Of a stretch of DNA of 64,000 nt, positions 17,251 through 25,085 are shown in pieces. The stretch is taken from assembly GCA_025924315.1 (NCBI GenBank), contig JAICIO010000009.1:20418-84417 (forward strand), read 5' to 3'. Every line of letters starts with the position of its first letter. Position 1 is the first letter of the stretch. The notes under the pieces are model-generated. The model was not told the DNA's origin and did no database searches. It saw only the letters and a program-made list of their open reading frames with translations. The translations under genes were made by a program, and so were the position numbers. Source of the DNA: Phycisphaerae bacterium (GTDB lineage Bacteria > Planctomycetota > Phycisphaerae > Tepidisphaerales > Tepidisphaeraceae).

Positions 17251-18459
17251 TCATTTCTCCCGCGATGCTGGATGTTGCTGATCAATAACTTCGTCCAACG
17301 CGTGATCGAACCATGCTCGATCGATCATCGCCAATCTTACGCCACCCGTCTTGACCGTCCGATCCCACGGGATGCGATGCCAATCGTACCCGACGATGAC
17401 CTTACCCTTCGAGGTAAAGCAAATCGTCGTCGCTCCGAATTCGTGCGGACCGCCGGCGATGTTGCCGACGATGCGCCAAGTTTTTCCGCCGTCTTTGGAG
17501 ACCGCGGCCGTCAGTGGCGTGCGCTCGCCGCTGTGGTGATGCGTCGGCACGAACTTGCCCGAGCAGTACACCAGCAACAGCGCCTTCCCATCGGGAAACG
17601 CCGCCATCGTCAGCGGCGCTTCAGGGGCTTCCAGCCCCGACGACCACGGCTCGCTCCAGGTTTGCGCCTCATCGTTCGATCGCGCCATGTACACGAAGCC
17701 GAGGGCGCTTCGCAGTGCCATCACCAACGTGCCGTCGCTTAACTGCGCGACTGAAGGCTCCATCGCCCCGCGCTTGGGCAGCGAAATCTTCGTCTTGCTT
17801 TCCTGCCAGCTCGTTCCGCCATCATCCGAAAAGTAGCACCAAGCCTTCAACTGCTCCGTCGCCGCGCCATAGTCGGCCGCGGTCAGGTCGCTTCCGAAAA
17901 CCGGCAACACCAGTCGCCCGCTCTTGAGTCGAACCAGCGACGCGCAGCCTCCTTGCAGACGAATTCCCTTTGATTTCTCCCAGATTGGTTTTTGCTCGCT
18001 GAACGTTTGCCCGCCGTCGTCAGAGCGAAACAATCGCATCGTCGTTGACCAGCGATCGTCGATCACCGAACACCCATTGAGCAGCACCTTGCCATCACCC
18101 AGGCAGAGCAGCCCCGGCGCCTGCAGGTGTTGCTGCATCAGCCGGGGCTCGCTCCAGCTTTTGCCTCCATCACTCGATACACGCGTGTACGTGCTGTACT
18201 CACCCGAGAAATCAACGCGAGTCGTCCGGTGGTACGCAATCAGCAACCGCCCATCGCCCAGCTCGCACACGTTGGGGCAAATGGACAAATACTCGTTCGG
18301 CTGGGCGCTTTCGACCGAGACATGCAGCATGGCAGGATTCAGAAACGTCGGCTCATCTTCGCCGCGCGCAGTGCCGGCAACAGTTACGAAGGTTGCCGCG
18401 AGAAACATGATCAGCAGATTGGGCACAACCCGTTCGACATCATTCGACGCGAGACTCAT
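17251..18459 (-). CDS. exported sialidase-like (BNR/Asp-box) protein 2
   Basis: 402 residues from ATG 18459. Asp-boxes SSDGGKSW, SDDGGQTF, SDDGGTSW and SKDGGKTW mark a sialidase-type propeller. A signal segment (LLIMFLAATFVTVAGTARG) begins only at residue 15. The first 14 residues, MSLASNDVERVVPN, match the N-terminus of the adjacent SMP-30 protein. Translation could instead start at ATG 18408, directly at the signal segment. First gene of the six-gene minus operon. Its start region faces the MetE-like gene, with only 32 bases between the two ATGs. Confidence 0.8.
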   Translation of the reverse strand: MSLASNDVERVVPNLLIMFLAATFVTVAGTARGEDEPTFLNPAMLHVSVESAQPNEYLSICPNVCELGDGRLLIAYHRTTRVDFSGEYSTYTRVSSDGGKSWSEPRLMQQHLQAPGLLCLGDGKVLLNGCSVIDDRWSTTMRLFRSDDGGQTFSEQKPIWEKSKGIRLQGGCASLVRLKSGRLVLPVFGSDLTAADYGAATEQLKAWCYFSDDGGTSWQESKTKISLPKRGAMEPSVAQLSDGTLVMALRSALGFVYMARSNDEAQTWSEPWSSGLEAPEAPLTMAAFPDGKALLLVYCSGKFVPTHHHSGERTPLTAAVSKDGGKTWRIVGNIAGGPHEFGATTICFTSKGKVIVGYDWHRIPWDRTVKTGGVRLAMIDRAWFDHALDEVIDQQHPASREK

Positions 18460-18491
18460 AATGCCGAAACTGTAAGCGCAAGGAGTTTCGC

Positions 18492-19514
18492 ATGGAACAG
18501 GTGCCCAGTATTCGTACAACCGTTGTTGGCTCTTACCCCGTCCCCGACTGGCTCGTCGCCAGTCCTTCTCAGCAAGCGCTGATCGATGCCACGAAGGTTG
18601 TTTTCAAAACCCAGGAAATGGCCGGCATTGATGTCGTCGCCGACGGGGAACTCTATCGCTTCGACATCAATCACCCCGACACCAACGGCATGATCGAATA
18701 CTTCATTCGTCCGATGTCCGGCATTCGCTCGCAAATCAGCCGCAGCGATATCGAGATGTTCAACCGCCTCGAAGGCATGAGCTTTCGCTCCGAACCCGCA
18801 GGCGTGGTGGAGGATGCGATCGATGAAGGCACGCTCAACCTGCCGCGCGATTACCGCCGCGCGCGAAGCTGCACGAACCACGCGCTCAAGTTCACGCTCA
18901 CCGGTCCGCACATGCTCTGCAAGACGCTGATCGACCGGCACTATTCCAATCGCGAAGCGCTCGCGATGGCGCTCGGCAAAACGCTCGCGAAGCAGGTGGC
19001 CGACATCGATCCGCAGGTCCTGCAAGTCGATGAAGCCAACATCTCCGGCCATCCGCACGAAGGCCCCTGGGCCGCGGACGCAATCAACCTGATCCTCGAC
19101 GCCGCCGCCCATTGCAAAGAAAAAGGCGTGCACGTCTGCTTCGGAAATTACGGCGGACAATCGATTCAAAAAGGCGAATGGCAACAACTGATCGACTTCA
19201 TGAACCGGCTGCATTGCGATCACGTGGTGCTCGAATTCGCCTTCCGCGGTTACGACGAGCTCGCGCATTTCAAGGAACACCTCAACCCGCGCATTGGCCT
19301 GGGCATCGGCGTGATCGACGTCAAGGTCAACACCGTCGAAACCCCCGAACTCGTCGCCAAGCGCATCGAGAGTGCGACGAAACAAGTCGGCGACAACCGC
19401 ATCAAATGGGTCCACCCCGACTGCGGCTTCTGGATGAACAAGCGCTCGATCGCCGACCGAAAGATGGCGTCTCTCGTCAAAGGCCGCGATTTGTTCCTCG
19501 GACTTGGCCGATAG
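18492..19514 (+). CDS. MetE-like (cobalamin-independent methionine synthase core) enzyme
   Basis: 340 residues, matching only the C-terminal catalytic barrel of MetE; the N-terminal half is absent. Zinc ligands are conserved: His214 and Cys216 (HVCFGNYGG), Glu248 (LEFAFRG) and Cys311 (HPDCGFW). The start has the family motif TTVVGSYP. Short MetE-core proteins transfer methyl groups or cleave thioether-like bonds, and many are not true methionine synthases. Here the gene is divergent from a polysaccharide operon, so a catabolic role is possible (inference). A broken second copy of the 3' end lies at 19895-20059. Confidence 0.85.
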   Translation: MEQVPSIRTTVVGSYPVPDWLVASPSQQALIDATKVVFKTQEMAGIDVVADGELYRFDINHPDTNGMIEYFIRPMSGIRSQISRSDIEMFNRLEGMSFRSEPAGVVEDAIDEGTLNLPRDYRRARSCTNHALKFTLTGPHMLCKTLIDRHYSNREALAMALGKTLAKQVADIDPQVLQVDEANISGHPHEGPWAADAINLILDAAAHCKEKGVHVCFGNYGGQSIQKGEWQQLIDFMNRLHCDHVVLEFAFRGYDELAHFKEHLNPRIGLGIGVIDVKVNTVETPELVAKRIESATKQVGDNRIKWVHPDCGFWMNKRSIADRKMASLVKGRDLFLGLGR

Positions 19515-19561
19515 AAAGGTGAAAGTTGCGCAGGACTGAGGTGAAAGACGGCTCGCGCGTT

Positions 19562-19798
19562 CTACTCCTTACGCCGCTGCTTGCCATCACGAACATGATC
19601 CGTCGACTTCACAACGCCTACCGCAACCAACCCCACAATCGCCGCGACAAAACCGATGAACGCAAGCACCCCGTGCGCGCGACTCACGCAAAACACCAGG
19701 AGCACGCATCCCCAAAAGACGACATTCCAAAACATCCGACGCCTCCGCTTGACCTCTAGCGGAACATACCGGGGAATCGGTCGTTCTTTACGCACCAT
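19562..19798 (-). CDS. small membrane protein, unknown
   Basis: 78 residues. A basic N-terminus (MVRKERPIPRYVPLEVKRRRR) is followed by two hydrophobic helices (about 23-39 and 42-63) and a charged tail ending GKQRRKE. The GGTGAGG-like sequence just before the ATG (minus strand) could be its ribosome site. Immediately upstream on the same strand, a stop at 19814-19816 ends an open frame reading ...RKRPQIEIVKEMPKLPAAAA, perhaps the remains of a gene truncated by the rearrangement that left the MetE fragment. Confidence 0.55.
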   Translation of the reverse strand: MVRKERPIPRYVPLEVKRRRRMFWNVVFWGCVLLVFCVSRAHGVLAFIGFVAAIVGLVAVGVVKSTDHVRDGKQRRKE

Positions 19799-19894
19799 CG
19801 CGATGCCTCACCTTCACGCCGCCGCTGCCGGGAGCTTCGGCATTTCCTTCACGATCTCGATCTGCGGACGCTTCCTCGTCTGGGGCAATGGCCG

Positions 19895-20059
19895 CCCGAG
19901 GTCGTCGCGAAGCGCATCGAATCCGCGGCCAAACAAGTCGGCGACAACCGCATCAAATGGGTCCACCCCGACTGCGGATTCTGGATGAACAAACGCTCGA
20001 TCGCCGATCGGAAAATGGCCGCCCTGGTCAAATGCCGCGATTTGTTTCTGGGGCTTTGA
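19895..20059 (+). pseudogene. fragment of a second MetE-like gene (3' end only)
   Basis: 54 codons plus TGA. The translation matches the last residues of the protein at 18492-19514 with 50 of 54 positions identical (VAKRIES..KQVGDNRIKWV and PDCGFWMNKRSIADRKMA...). Cys311 of the zinc site is retained, but everything upstream is missing and no start codon is usable. Most nucleotide differences fall in third codon positions, so the fragment comes from a paralogue that was under selection before it was truncated. The junction is at or just before 19895. Confidence 0.85.
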
Positions 20060-20125
20060 AGATCATTTCCCCACGAATCACAAACGTGGAAAGACGCCCA
20101 GCTAACGAAAATCCTTCGTTGCCGG

Positions 20126-20311
20126 TCAGTGTTGCTGCTCGTCCCACTGGGGGGAATTCTTCAGGAGTGCGGAGACTTCGTCGCTGAGGCGGGCGAGGTC
20201 GTGGAGGATCTGTTTGCGTTCGTCGTCGGTGGGCGTCTTGGCGAGGCGGCTGCGCAGGCCGTTGAATCTCGCCTGCAGGTCCAGATGCGATTGGGTTAAC
20301 TTCTTTTGCAT
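20126..20311 (-). CDS. small coiled-coil-like protein
   Basis: 61 residues from ATG 20311 (MQKKLTQSHLDLQARFNGLR...). It is highly charged with leucine spacing typical of an amphipathic helix, ending SALLKNSPQWDEQQH. The frame is open further upstream, but that part is Ser/Pro/Arg-rich and overlaps the next small gene. Unknown function; it follows the RNA-binding protein and another small basic protein on the same strand. Confidence 0.5.
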   Translation of the reverse strand: MQKKLTQSHLDLQARFNGLRSRLAKTPTDDERKQILHDLARLSDEVSALLKNSPQWDEQQH

Positions 20312-20378
20312 CCCATGTGCCGGGCGCCGGATTCCCCCGTTTCGTTCGACACAACTGCGCGGAGGCGAAGAGCGCGCG

Positions 20379-20579
20379 TTAGCTAGGGTCGGGTTCGGCG
20401 GCGAGATCTTCTGCGGTGATCGGGCGATGGATGCCCTTGACGATCTGGCGGATGAATTCGGCCTTGTCGACCTTGGCGGCTTTAGCGCGGCGCTCGGCGA
20501 TGACGTGAAGCTTGCGGGCACGGGCTTCGGACTTGAGCTGCGCGGCGTGTGCGACGCGCTCTTGCTTGGACATGGGCAT
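20379..20579 (-). CDS. small basic helical protein
   Basis: 66 residues: MPMSKQERVAHAAQLKSEAR, then ARKLHVIAERRAKAAKVDK and a C-terminal IVKGIHRPITAEDLAAEPDP. An AAGGA stands 5 bases before ATG 20579. It is Lys/Arg/Ala-rich and mostly helical, as in small nucleic-acid-associated proteins, though no family is recognised. Same direction as the RRM protein gene 80 bases upstream. Confidence 0.55.
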   Translation of the reverse strand: MPMSKQERVAHAAQLKSEARARKLHVIAERRAKAAKVDKAEFIRQIVKGIHRPITAEDLAAEPDPS

Positions 20580-20658
20580 GGGAATCCTTGTGAAGGTAAA
20601 CTAACAGTCGGCGCCGCGCGGAGCGCGCGGGCCGACTGAAGAGAATCGCGTTGTTGGT

Positions 20659-21036
20659 TTAGTACCGGCTGCGACCACCGCCGCCGCCGCCACCACCGTA
20701 GCCGCCGCGTCCACCACCGGAGCGACCGCCGCCCCCGCCGCCGCCGTATCCACCGCGTCCACCACCGCCGCCGCCGCCGGAGCGGTTTTCCTTCGGCTTG
20801 GCTTCATTGACGGTGAGCGCGCGTCCGCCGTGTTCCTGGCCGTTGAGGGCGCTGATGGCGGCTTGCGCTTCGTCATCACTGCTCATTTCGACAAAGCCGA
20901 AGCCTTTGCTTCGACCGGTGTCACGATCGGTGATGATCTGCGCGCTTTCGACAGTGCCGTGCGCGGAGAAAAGACTTTCGAGAGCCGAGCTATCGACCTC
21001 GTAACTGAGATTGCCAACGTACAACTTCTTGCCCAT
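20659..21036 (-). CDS. RRM RNA-binding protein with glycine-rich tail
   Basis: 125 residues from ATG 21036, preceded by GAGGAG with good spacing. Residues 3-78 are a single RNA recognition motif with RNP2 (LYVGNL) and RNP1 (KGFGFVEM). Residues 87-125 are a Gly-rich tail with RGGYGGGG blocks ending SRY, like eukaryotic and cyanobacterial Rbp proteins. Such proteins bind single-stranded RNA and are often cold-induced. The 351-base region upstream has no strong gene and may hold a long 5' leader. Confidence 0.93.
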   Translation of the reverse strand: MGKKLYVGNLSYEVDSSALESLFSAHGTVESAQIITDRDTGRSKGFGFVEMSSDDEAQAAISALNGQEHGGRALTVNEAKPKENRSGGGGGGGRGGYGGGGGGGRSGGGRGGYGGGGGGGGRSRY

Positions 21037-21387
21037 GGGAACTCCTCGTGAGTTGGGGCTTGAGACCCGAGTTTTACTTTCCGAGCCAGATGAAAGAGGC
21101 CAACATTCCGGCCGAGAAGGAGGAGGGTCTGGTGAAGGAGAGATGGCGCGACGCAAACGGAATCGCAGCAACCGGCTTCGCTAGGCGAACCTACCGGAGG
21201 TCAGTGTAGCAGGTGCGGGCGGGAATAGCTACGCGCGCGAGCGGGGAAGACGGTATTCAGGCAAAAACCGCGTTTCGGGACTTTTAAAGAGGGTCAAAGC
21301 GACTTTTGGGATGTCGCGGATTGAGCGGCAAGGCCACGGACTGGGGAGGCCTTGTTGTTTGGCGGGCGGGTCCGAAGAATAATTGTT
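21037..21387. other. intergenic region upstream of the RRM gene
   Basis: 351 bases without a convincing gene. It holds the RRM ribosome site (GAGGAG, minus strand, next to 21036) and presumably its promoter. A small hairpin with arms CAAGGCC at 21329-21335 and GGCCTTG at 21348-21354 is followed by a T/G-rich stretch; it could be a weak terminator on the plus strand. No recognisable riboswitch fold. Confidence 0.4.
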
Positions 21388-21678
21388 ATGCGGCTGAAGA
21401 CACTGGACAACCCGCAGCGCCGCCGCGCACTTGAGCAGCTCGTACGCAACGCATTTCCGGGCTGTTGTGCGATGTTCCTTGAGGCTCCGGCAGGCGGGGT
21501 CGCGTTTCGTATCCGCGCAGAAAATGGTCGGTACCGTCCCGGCGTGATTAAGGTCCTCGCCCACCAGGGCCACGTGCGGTTTAACAGTGCTTGGCTCGCC
21601 AGACAGATAAAGATTCACGGCGGTTCGGCGGCTGCCTCACCCTATCCGATGTCGAGGCGCCGACTTGGCCTTATGTGA
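21388..21678 (+). CDS. small hypothetical protein
   Basis: 96 residues from ATG 21388 (MRLKTLDNPQRRRALEQLVR...). The middle (GGVAFRIRAENGRYRPGVIKV) alternates strands as in a small globular domain. The last residues overlap the next gene by 14 bases. No family recognised. Coding status is uncertain: a 129-residue frame on the opposite strand covers the same DNA but has weaker composition. Confidence 0.4.
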   Translation: MRLKTLDNPQRRRALEQLVRNAFPGCCAMFLEAPAGGVAFRIRAENGRYRPGVIKVLAHQGHVRFNSAWLARQIKIHGGSAAASPYPMSRRRLGLM

Positions 21679-22135
21679 CACACCTTTGGACACAGAAGCC
21701 ATTAAACTCGTTCGAGGAAGTGCGTCTCGCACATTGCGGACGGTCGGCTGGCAATTCGCCGTGGTGATTTGCCTGCCCATAGCGGGACTCTGGATCTTCG
21801 CGAAGGATTCCGTTGCGACAAAGATCGCGGCCAGTGTGGCGATGCTAGCTTTAGCTGGCATCGGTGTTGTGTGCATATGCGTCGCGTCGGCATTCGCGGT
21901 CGCGGAAATTCGGGATGACCGCCTGAGCTTTTATTTCTGTGGCATTCGGACGCGTTCAATCGCGCTGGATGAGTCGACCTTCTTCGAGCTGCGCAAGATC
22001 GGCCGGCTTGAGATCCTTCGCATTTGCTCAAATGGCTCAAGGTATGTTCCGAACGGCGCACTCGACAAATCGGCCGTTGTCGACCTGCTTCGCGCAAATG
22101 GTGTAGCGGAACAAAAAGCCGAATCACCGGATTAG
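21665..22135 (+). CDS. membrane protein with PH-like C-terminus, unknown
   Basis: 156 residues from TTG 21665. Two hydrophobic helices (about 29-46 and 50-74) precede a soluble part (EIRDDRLSFYFCGIRTRSIA) resembling the PH-like 'bPH' fold of small bacterial membrane proteins. No other start lies before the first helix, so TTG is the likely one. It overlaps the preceding small gene by 14 bases. It converges on the ABC permease genes. Confidence 0.5.
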   Translation: MALCDTPLDTEAIKLVRGSASRTLRTVGWQFAVVICLPIAGLWIFAKDSVATKIAASVAMLALAGIGVVCICVASAFAVAEIRDDRLSFYFCGIRTRSIALDESTFFELRKIGRLEILRICSNGSRYVPNGALDKSAVVDLLRANGVAEQKAESPD

Positions 22136-22137
22136 GG

Positions 22138-22983
22138 TCAGCCTTTGACCGCGCCTTTGGTCAGCCCTTCGATGAAGAAACGTTGACCGAGGGCGAAGAG
22201 GATTAATACGGGCACCGTCGCGATCAGGGCGGCGGCCATCAGCCAGGGCCATTGGATGTCTTGAGCGCCGCCCATGCTCGCGAAGGTGGCCTCGGCGAGC
22301 ACCTTGGGCAGCACGTCGAAGTTGCTCTGCGGGTCGGTGATCAAGAGCGGCCAGACGAAGGAATCCCAGCCGGCGAGAAACGTGATGATCGCGATCGTCG
22401 CGATCGCGGGCGTCGCGAGCGGAACGGCGATGCCGAAGAAGATTCGCGGCCAGCCGGCGCCGTCCACGCGCGCGGCTTCGATCAGTTCATCCGGCACGCT
22501 CGCGAAGAAATGATGCATCAGGATGATGCAAAACGCATTGGCGGCGCCGGGCAGGACAATGCCCGCGATCGTGTTCGCGAGGCCCATCCGCGTAACGACG
22601 AGATAGAGCGGGACCATCAGGCCTTCGAACGGAACCATCATCGTCATGAGCAGCAGGAGATAAACCCACTTTCGCGCGGGCGCGTGCATTTTCGCCAGCG
22701 CGAAGCCGGCCATCGAATCGAACGCGACGTTGAAGATCATCATCAGGAGCGCGACACAAGCCGTGTTCGTCAGCACCAGACCCATGCGGAAGCTGGCAAA
22801 GATCTCGTGAAACGCACTCAGCTGCGCATGATGCGGCCACCACACGAGCGGCAGCTGAAACCACTCGGCCTGTGAGATCAGCGCGCCGCGGACCATCCAG
22901 TAAAGCGGGAATCCGAAGATCACGATGCCCAGCGCGAGCACGAGTAGATACCCGGCGGCCGCGAGGGATTTCTTCGTGCTCAC
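22138..22983 (-). CDS. sugar ABC transporter permease, MalG type
   Basis: 281 residues from GTG 22983, whose GTGA overlaps the stop of the upstream permease. Six membrane segments are apparent. The cytoplasmic EAA loop is EAARVDGAGWPRIFFGIAVP, which docks the ATPase subunit. The N-terminus (MSTKKSLAAAGYLLVLALG) is MalG-like. It forms the import channel with the MalF-type partner; the solute-binding lipoprotein at 4297 is the nearest candidate partner. No ATPase is in the window, so a shared MsmK/UgpC-type ATPase elsewhere is likely (inference). Confidence 0.92.
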   Translation of the reverse strand: MSTKKSLAAAGYLLVLALGIVIFGFPLYWMVRGALISQAEWFQLPLVWWPHHAQLSAFHEIFASFRMGLVLTNTACVALLMMIFNVAFDSMAGFALAKMHAPARKWVYLLLLMTMMVPFEGLMVPLYLVVTRMGLANTIAGIVLPGAANAFCIILMHHFFASVPDELIEAARVDGAGWPRIFFGIAVPLATPAIATIAIITFLAGWDSFVWPLLITDPQSNFDVLPKVLAEATFASMGGAQDIQWPWLMAAALIATVPVLILFALGQRFFIEGLTKGAVKG

Positions 22984-23852
22984 TCTTCCCCTCCCATTCG
23001 GTGAAGCAGTACCGTCGCAACCAGGATGATCACCAGCAGAACGAACGAGACCGCGCTCGAGTAACCCAATTCGCCGTCGCGAAAGCCGACGAGGTAGGCG
23101 TGCAGTGCGATGGAGCGCGTGGAATTGGCGGGCCCGCCTTCGGTCAGGACGAACATCGGCTCGAAGACGCGAAACGCGCCGATCAGCGAGAGGATGGTGA
23201 GCGCGCCGATCATCGGACGCAGCGCGGGGACGGTGACGTTGAACAGGCGGCGCATGGCGCCGGCGCCGTCGATCCGCGCGGCCTCGTGAAGCTCGGCGGG
23301 GACGGATTGCAGGGCCGCGAGAAAAATGATCGCGTTGAACGGGATGCTCTTCCACAAACTGAGGCCGATGATCGCGGCCATCGCGTATCCGGTCTGCTCC
23401 AGCCAGGCGATCGGAGCAAAACCGAGTGTTTCCAGCAGCGCGCTGATCGGACCATGGCGCGCATCGTATAGAAACCGGAAGATGCTGACCGTGACCATGC
23501 TCGACAGAACCGCCGGCACGAAGTAGACGCTGCGGATCAATTTCATGCCCGTGAAATTCGGTTGGAGCAGCAGCGCGACCGCGAGCGCGAGCGCAATGTT
23601 GAGCGGGACAAAGACAACGACGTAGAGAAGCGTGTTAAAAAAGCTCTGCAGCGCGACCGGATCTTCGAAGAGCTTGCGGTAGTTGTATCCGCCGGCGAAG
23701 TGGACCGTTCCGAAGCGGCTGGCGTGCGTCCACGACAGCGCGAAGGCGAGGACCGCTGGGATGATCACGCAGATCAAGATGACCAGAAGCGCCGGCGCAA
23801 GGAAGAGACTCGACCAGTACGCCTCTTGCCTGTCGATCTTCCGCAGCGTCAT
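22980..23852 (-). CDS. sugar ABC transporter permease, MalF type
   Basis: 290 residues with six predicted membrane helices, the first at about 14-38. The EAA loop is EAARIDGAGAMRRLFNVTVP. The segment FEPMFVLTEGGPANSTRSIA is typical of CUT1 sugar permeases. Its stop overlaps the MalG-type start by 3 bases. The SDR gene lies 93 bases upstream in the same direction. Confidence 0.92.
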   Translation of the reverse strand: MTLRKIDRQEAYWSSLFLAPALLVILICVIIPAVLAFALSWTHASRFGTVHFAGGYNYRKLFEDPVALQSFFNTLLYVVVFVPLNIALALAVALLLQPNFTGMKLIRSVYFVPAVLSSMVTVSIFRFLYDARHGPISALLETLGFAPIAWLEQTGYAMAAIIGLSLWKSIPFNAIIFLAALQSVPAELHEAARIDGAGAMRRLFNVTVPALRPMIGALTILSLIGAFRVFEPMFVLTEGGPANSTRSIALHAYLVGFRDGELGYSSAVSFVLLVIILVATVLLHRMGGEE

Positions 23853-23945
23853 TTCACCTCGTCTTCCCGGACGTCAGGATCATTGAATCGCCGCAGATTT
23901 CAAGCGAAGTCGCGACGGCGGGTGATGATCGAGACGCTGAAAAGA

Positions 23946-24767
23946 TTAACCTCGATCTTCCTTGCGACAGAATTCACTCGCTGCCGATGGTTTGTAGATC
24001 TGATATCCCCCATCAACTGGAATGATCGCGCCGGTGACGAACTCGGCCAGATCGGATGCCAGAAAGACGGCCATGTTCGCAATGTCTTCCGGTTTGCCCA
24101 GCCGCGAGGTGAGATGGTTGCGCTGAACGTCTGCGACGGCCTCGGGCTTGTTCTTGAACCAATCCATCTGCACTTCGGTGATCACATACCCCGGGCTGAT
24201 GCAGTTCACGCGGATGCCCGCTTTCCCATAGTCAACCGCCATGGCTTTGGTCAGCGAGGTCACCCCGCCTTTGGCGGCGGTGTAACTATCAAACCCCGCC
24301 TCCGGAAGAAATGCGTCGATACTCGTGACATTCAAAATCACTCCCCGGCGATTCTGAAGCATGACCGGCAGGCAATGCTTTGAACACAGATAAACGCTTT
24401 TCAGCGAGACGTTGAGCATGCGATCCCAGATCTGCTCAGGCAGTTCATGGGCAGCGCGATCCTGCTCGTTGCACAATCTCGTAGCGGCGGCGTTGTTCAA
24501 AAGAATGTCGATCGTGCCCCAACGCCCCACTGTTCGCGTCGCCAGTTCCCGCGCGTCGGCCTCCTGGGAAACATCGGTTCGAACAAAAATTGCATCGCCG
24601 CCCAGCGCGCGAATCTGCTCCACCGTGCGCGCGCCTTCGACGTCGTCGATGTCCGCGACCGCGACCTTCGCACCGTGTTTCGCGAACAACAGCGCGGCCG
24701 CGCGTCCAATTCCGGATGCCGCGCCGGTTACAACAACCACACGATCCTTAAGCAATTGATCCCACAT
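23946..24767 (-). CDS. short-chain dehydrogenase/reductase (SDR) 2
   Basis: 273 residues from ATG 24767. Classical SDR: TGAASGIG (14-21), NNAA (91-94), Ser149, Tyr162 and Lys166 (YTAAK), and the C-terminal PVDGGY. It resembles glucose/3-ketoacyl-type reductases. Placed directly before sugar permease genes, it probably oxidises the imported sugar or its acid. In-frame ATG 24782 would add five residues. Confidence 0.9.
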   Translation of the reverse strand: MWDQLLKDRVVVVTGAASGIGRAAALLFAKHGAKVAVADIDDVEGARTVEQIRALGGDAIFVRTDVSQEADARELATRTVGRWGTIDILLNNAAATRLCNEQDRAAHELPEQIWDRMLNVSLKSVYLCSKHCLPVMLQNRRGVILNVTSIDAFLPEAGFDSYTAAKGGVTSLTKAMAVDYGKAGIRVNCISPGYVITEVQMDWFKNKPEAVADVQRNHLTSRLGKPEDIANMAVFLASDLAEFVTGAIIPVDGGYQIYKPSAASEFCRKEDRG

Positions 24768-25085
24768 CGTTTGACCAATCATTCACCGATTCTAATCAAT
24801 GGCCGTGCCTTGTCTCGTGTTCGAGCGAGGGTGCCGGTCGTTCGTCTGCATCCCGGCGGTGCACGCGACGCATTTCGTGTCCTGTAATCAGAACGACAAA
24901 TCACGCGGGGAGAATGGGCAGCGGAGAATTCTGCCGAGTTTCATGGACGCGGGGAACAGGTTTTACCTATCTTTCGTACGGGACTTGGGCATCCAACTGC
25001 AAAATTTGCGGTCGGCTTCCGTGCGGGAATCTTCGGGTAGATTCTGCAGTGGATGATGGGGTGATCGGGCCTCCAGGTACACGTT
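24768..25085. other. intergenic region between SDR and histidine kinase
   Basis: 318 bases separating divergent genes, so promoters for both should lie here. I see no repeat, tRNA or conserved protein. The kinase ATG at 25086 has only a weak ribosome site (CCAGG, 10 bases upstream). Confidence 0.35.

Noticed and set aside
21229..21618. 129-residue minus-strand frame upstream of the RRM gene
   Set aside because: It overlaps a more plausible plus-strand frame and has an irregular Cys/Pro/Arg composition and no ribosome site.
24968..25005. possible sigma-54 promoter before the histidine kinase
   Set aside because: A GG...GC pair is present, but the spacing is 9 instead of 10 bases and the rest of the consensus is poor.
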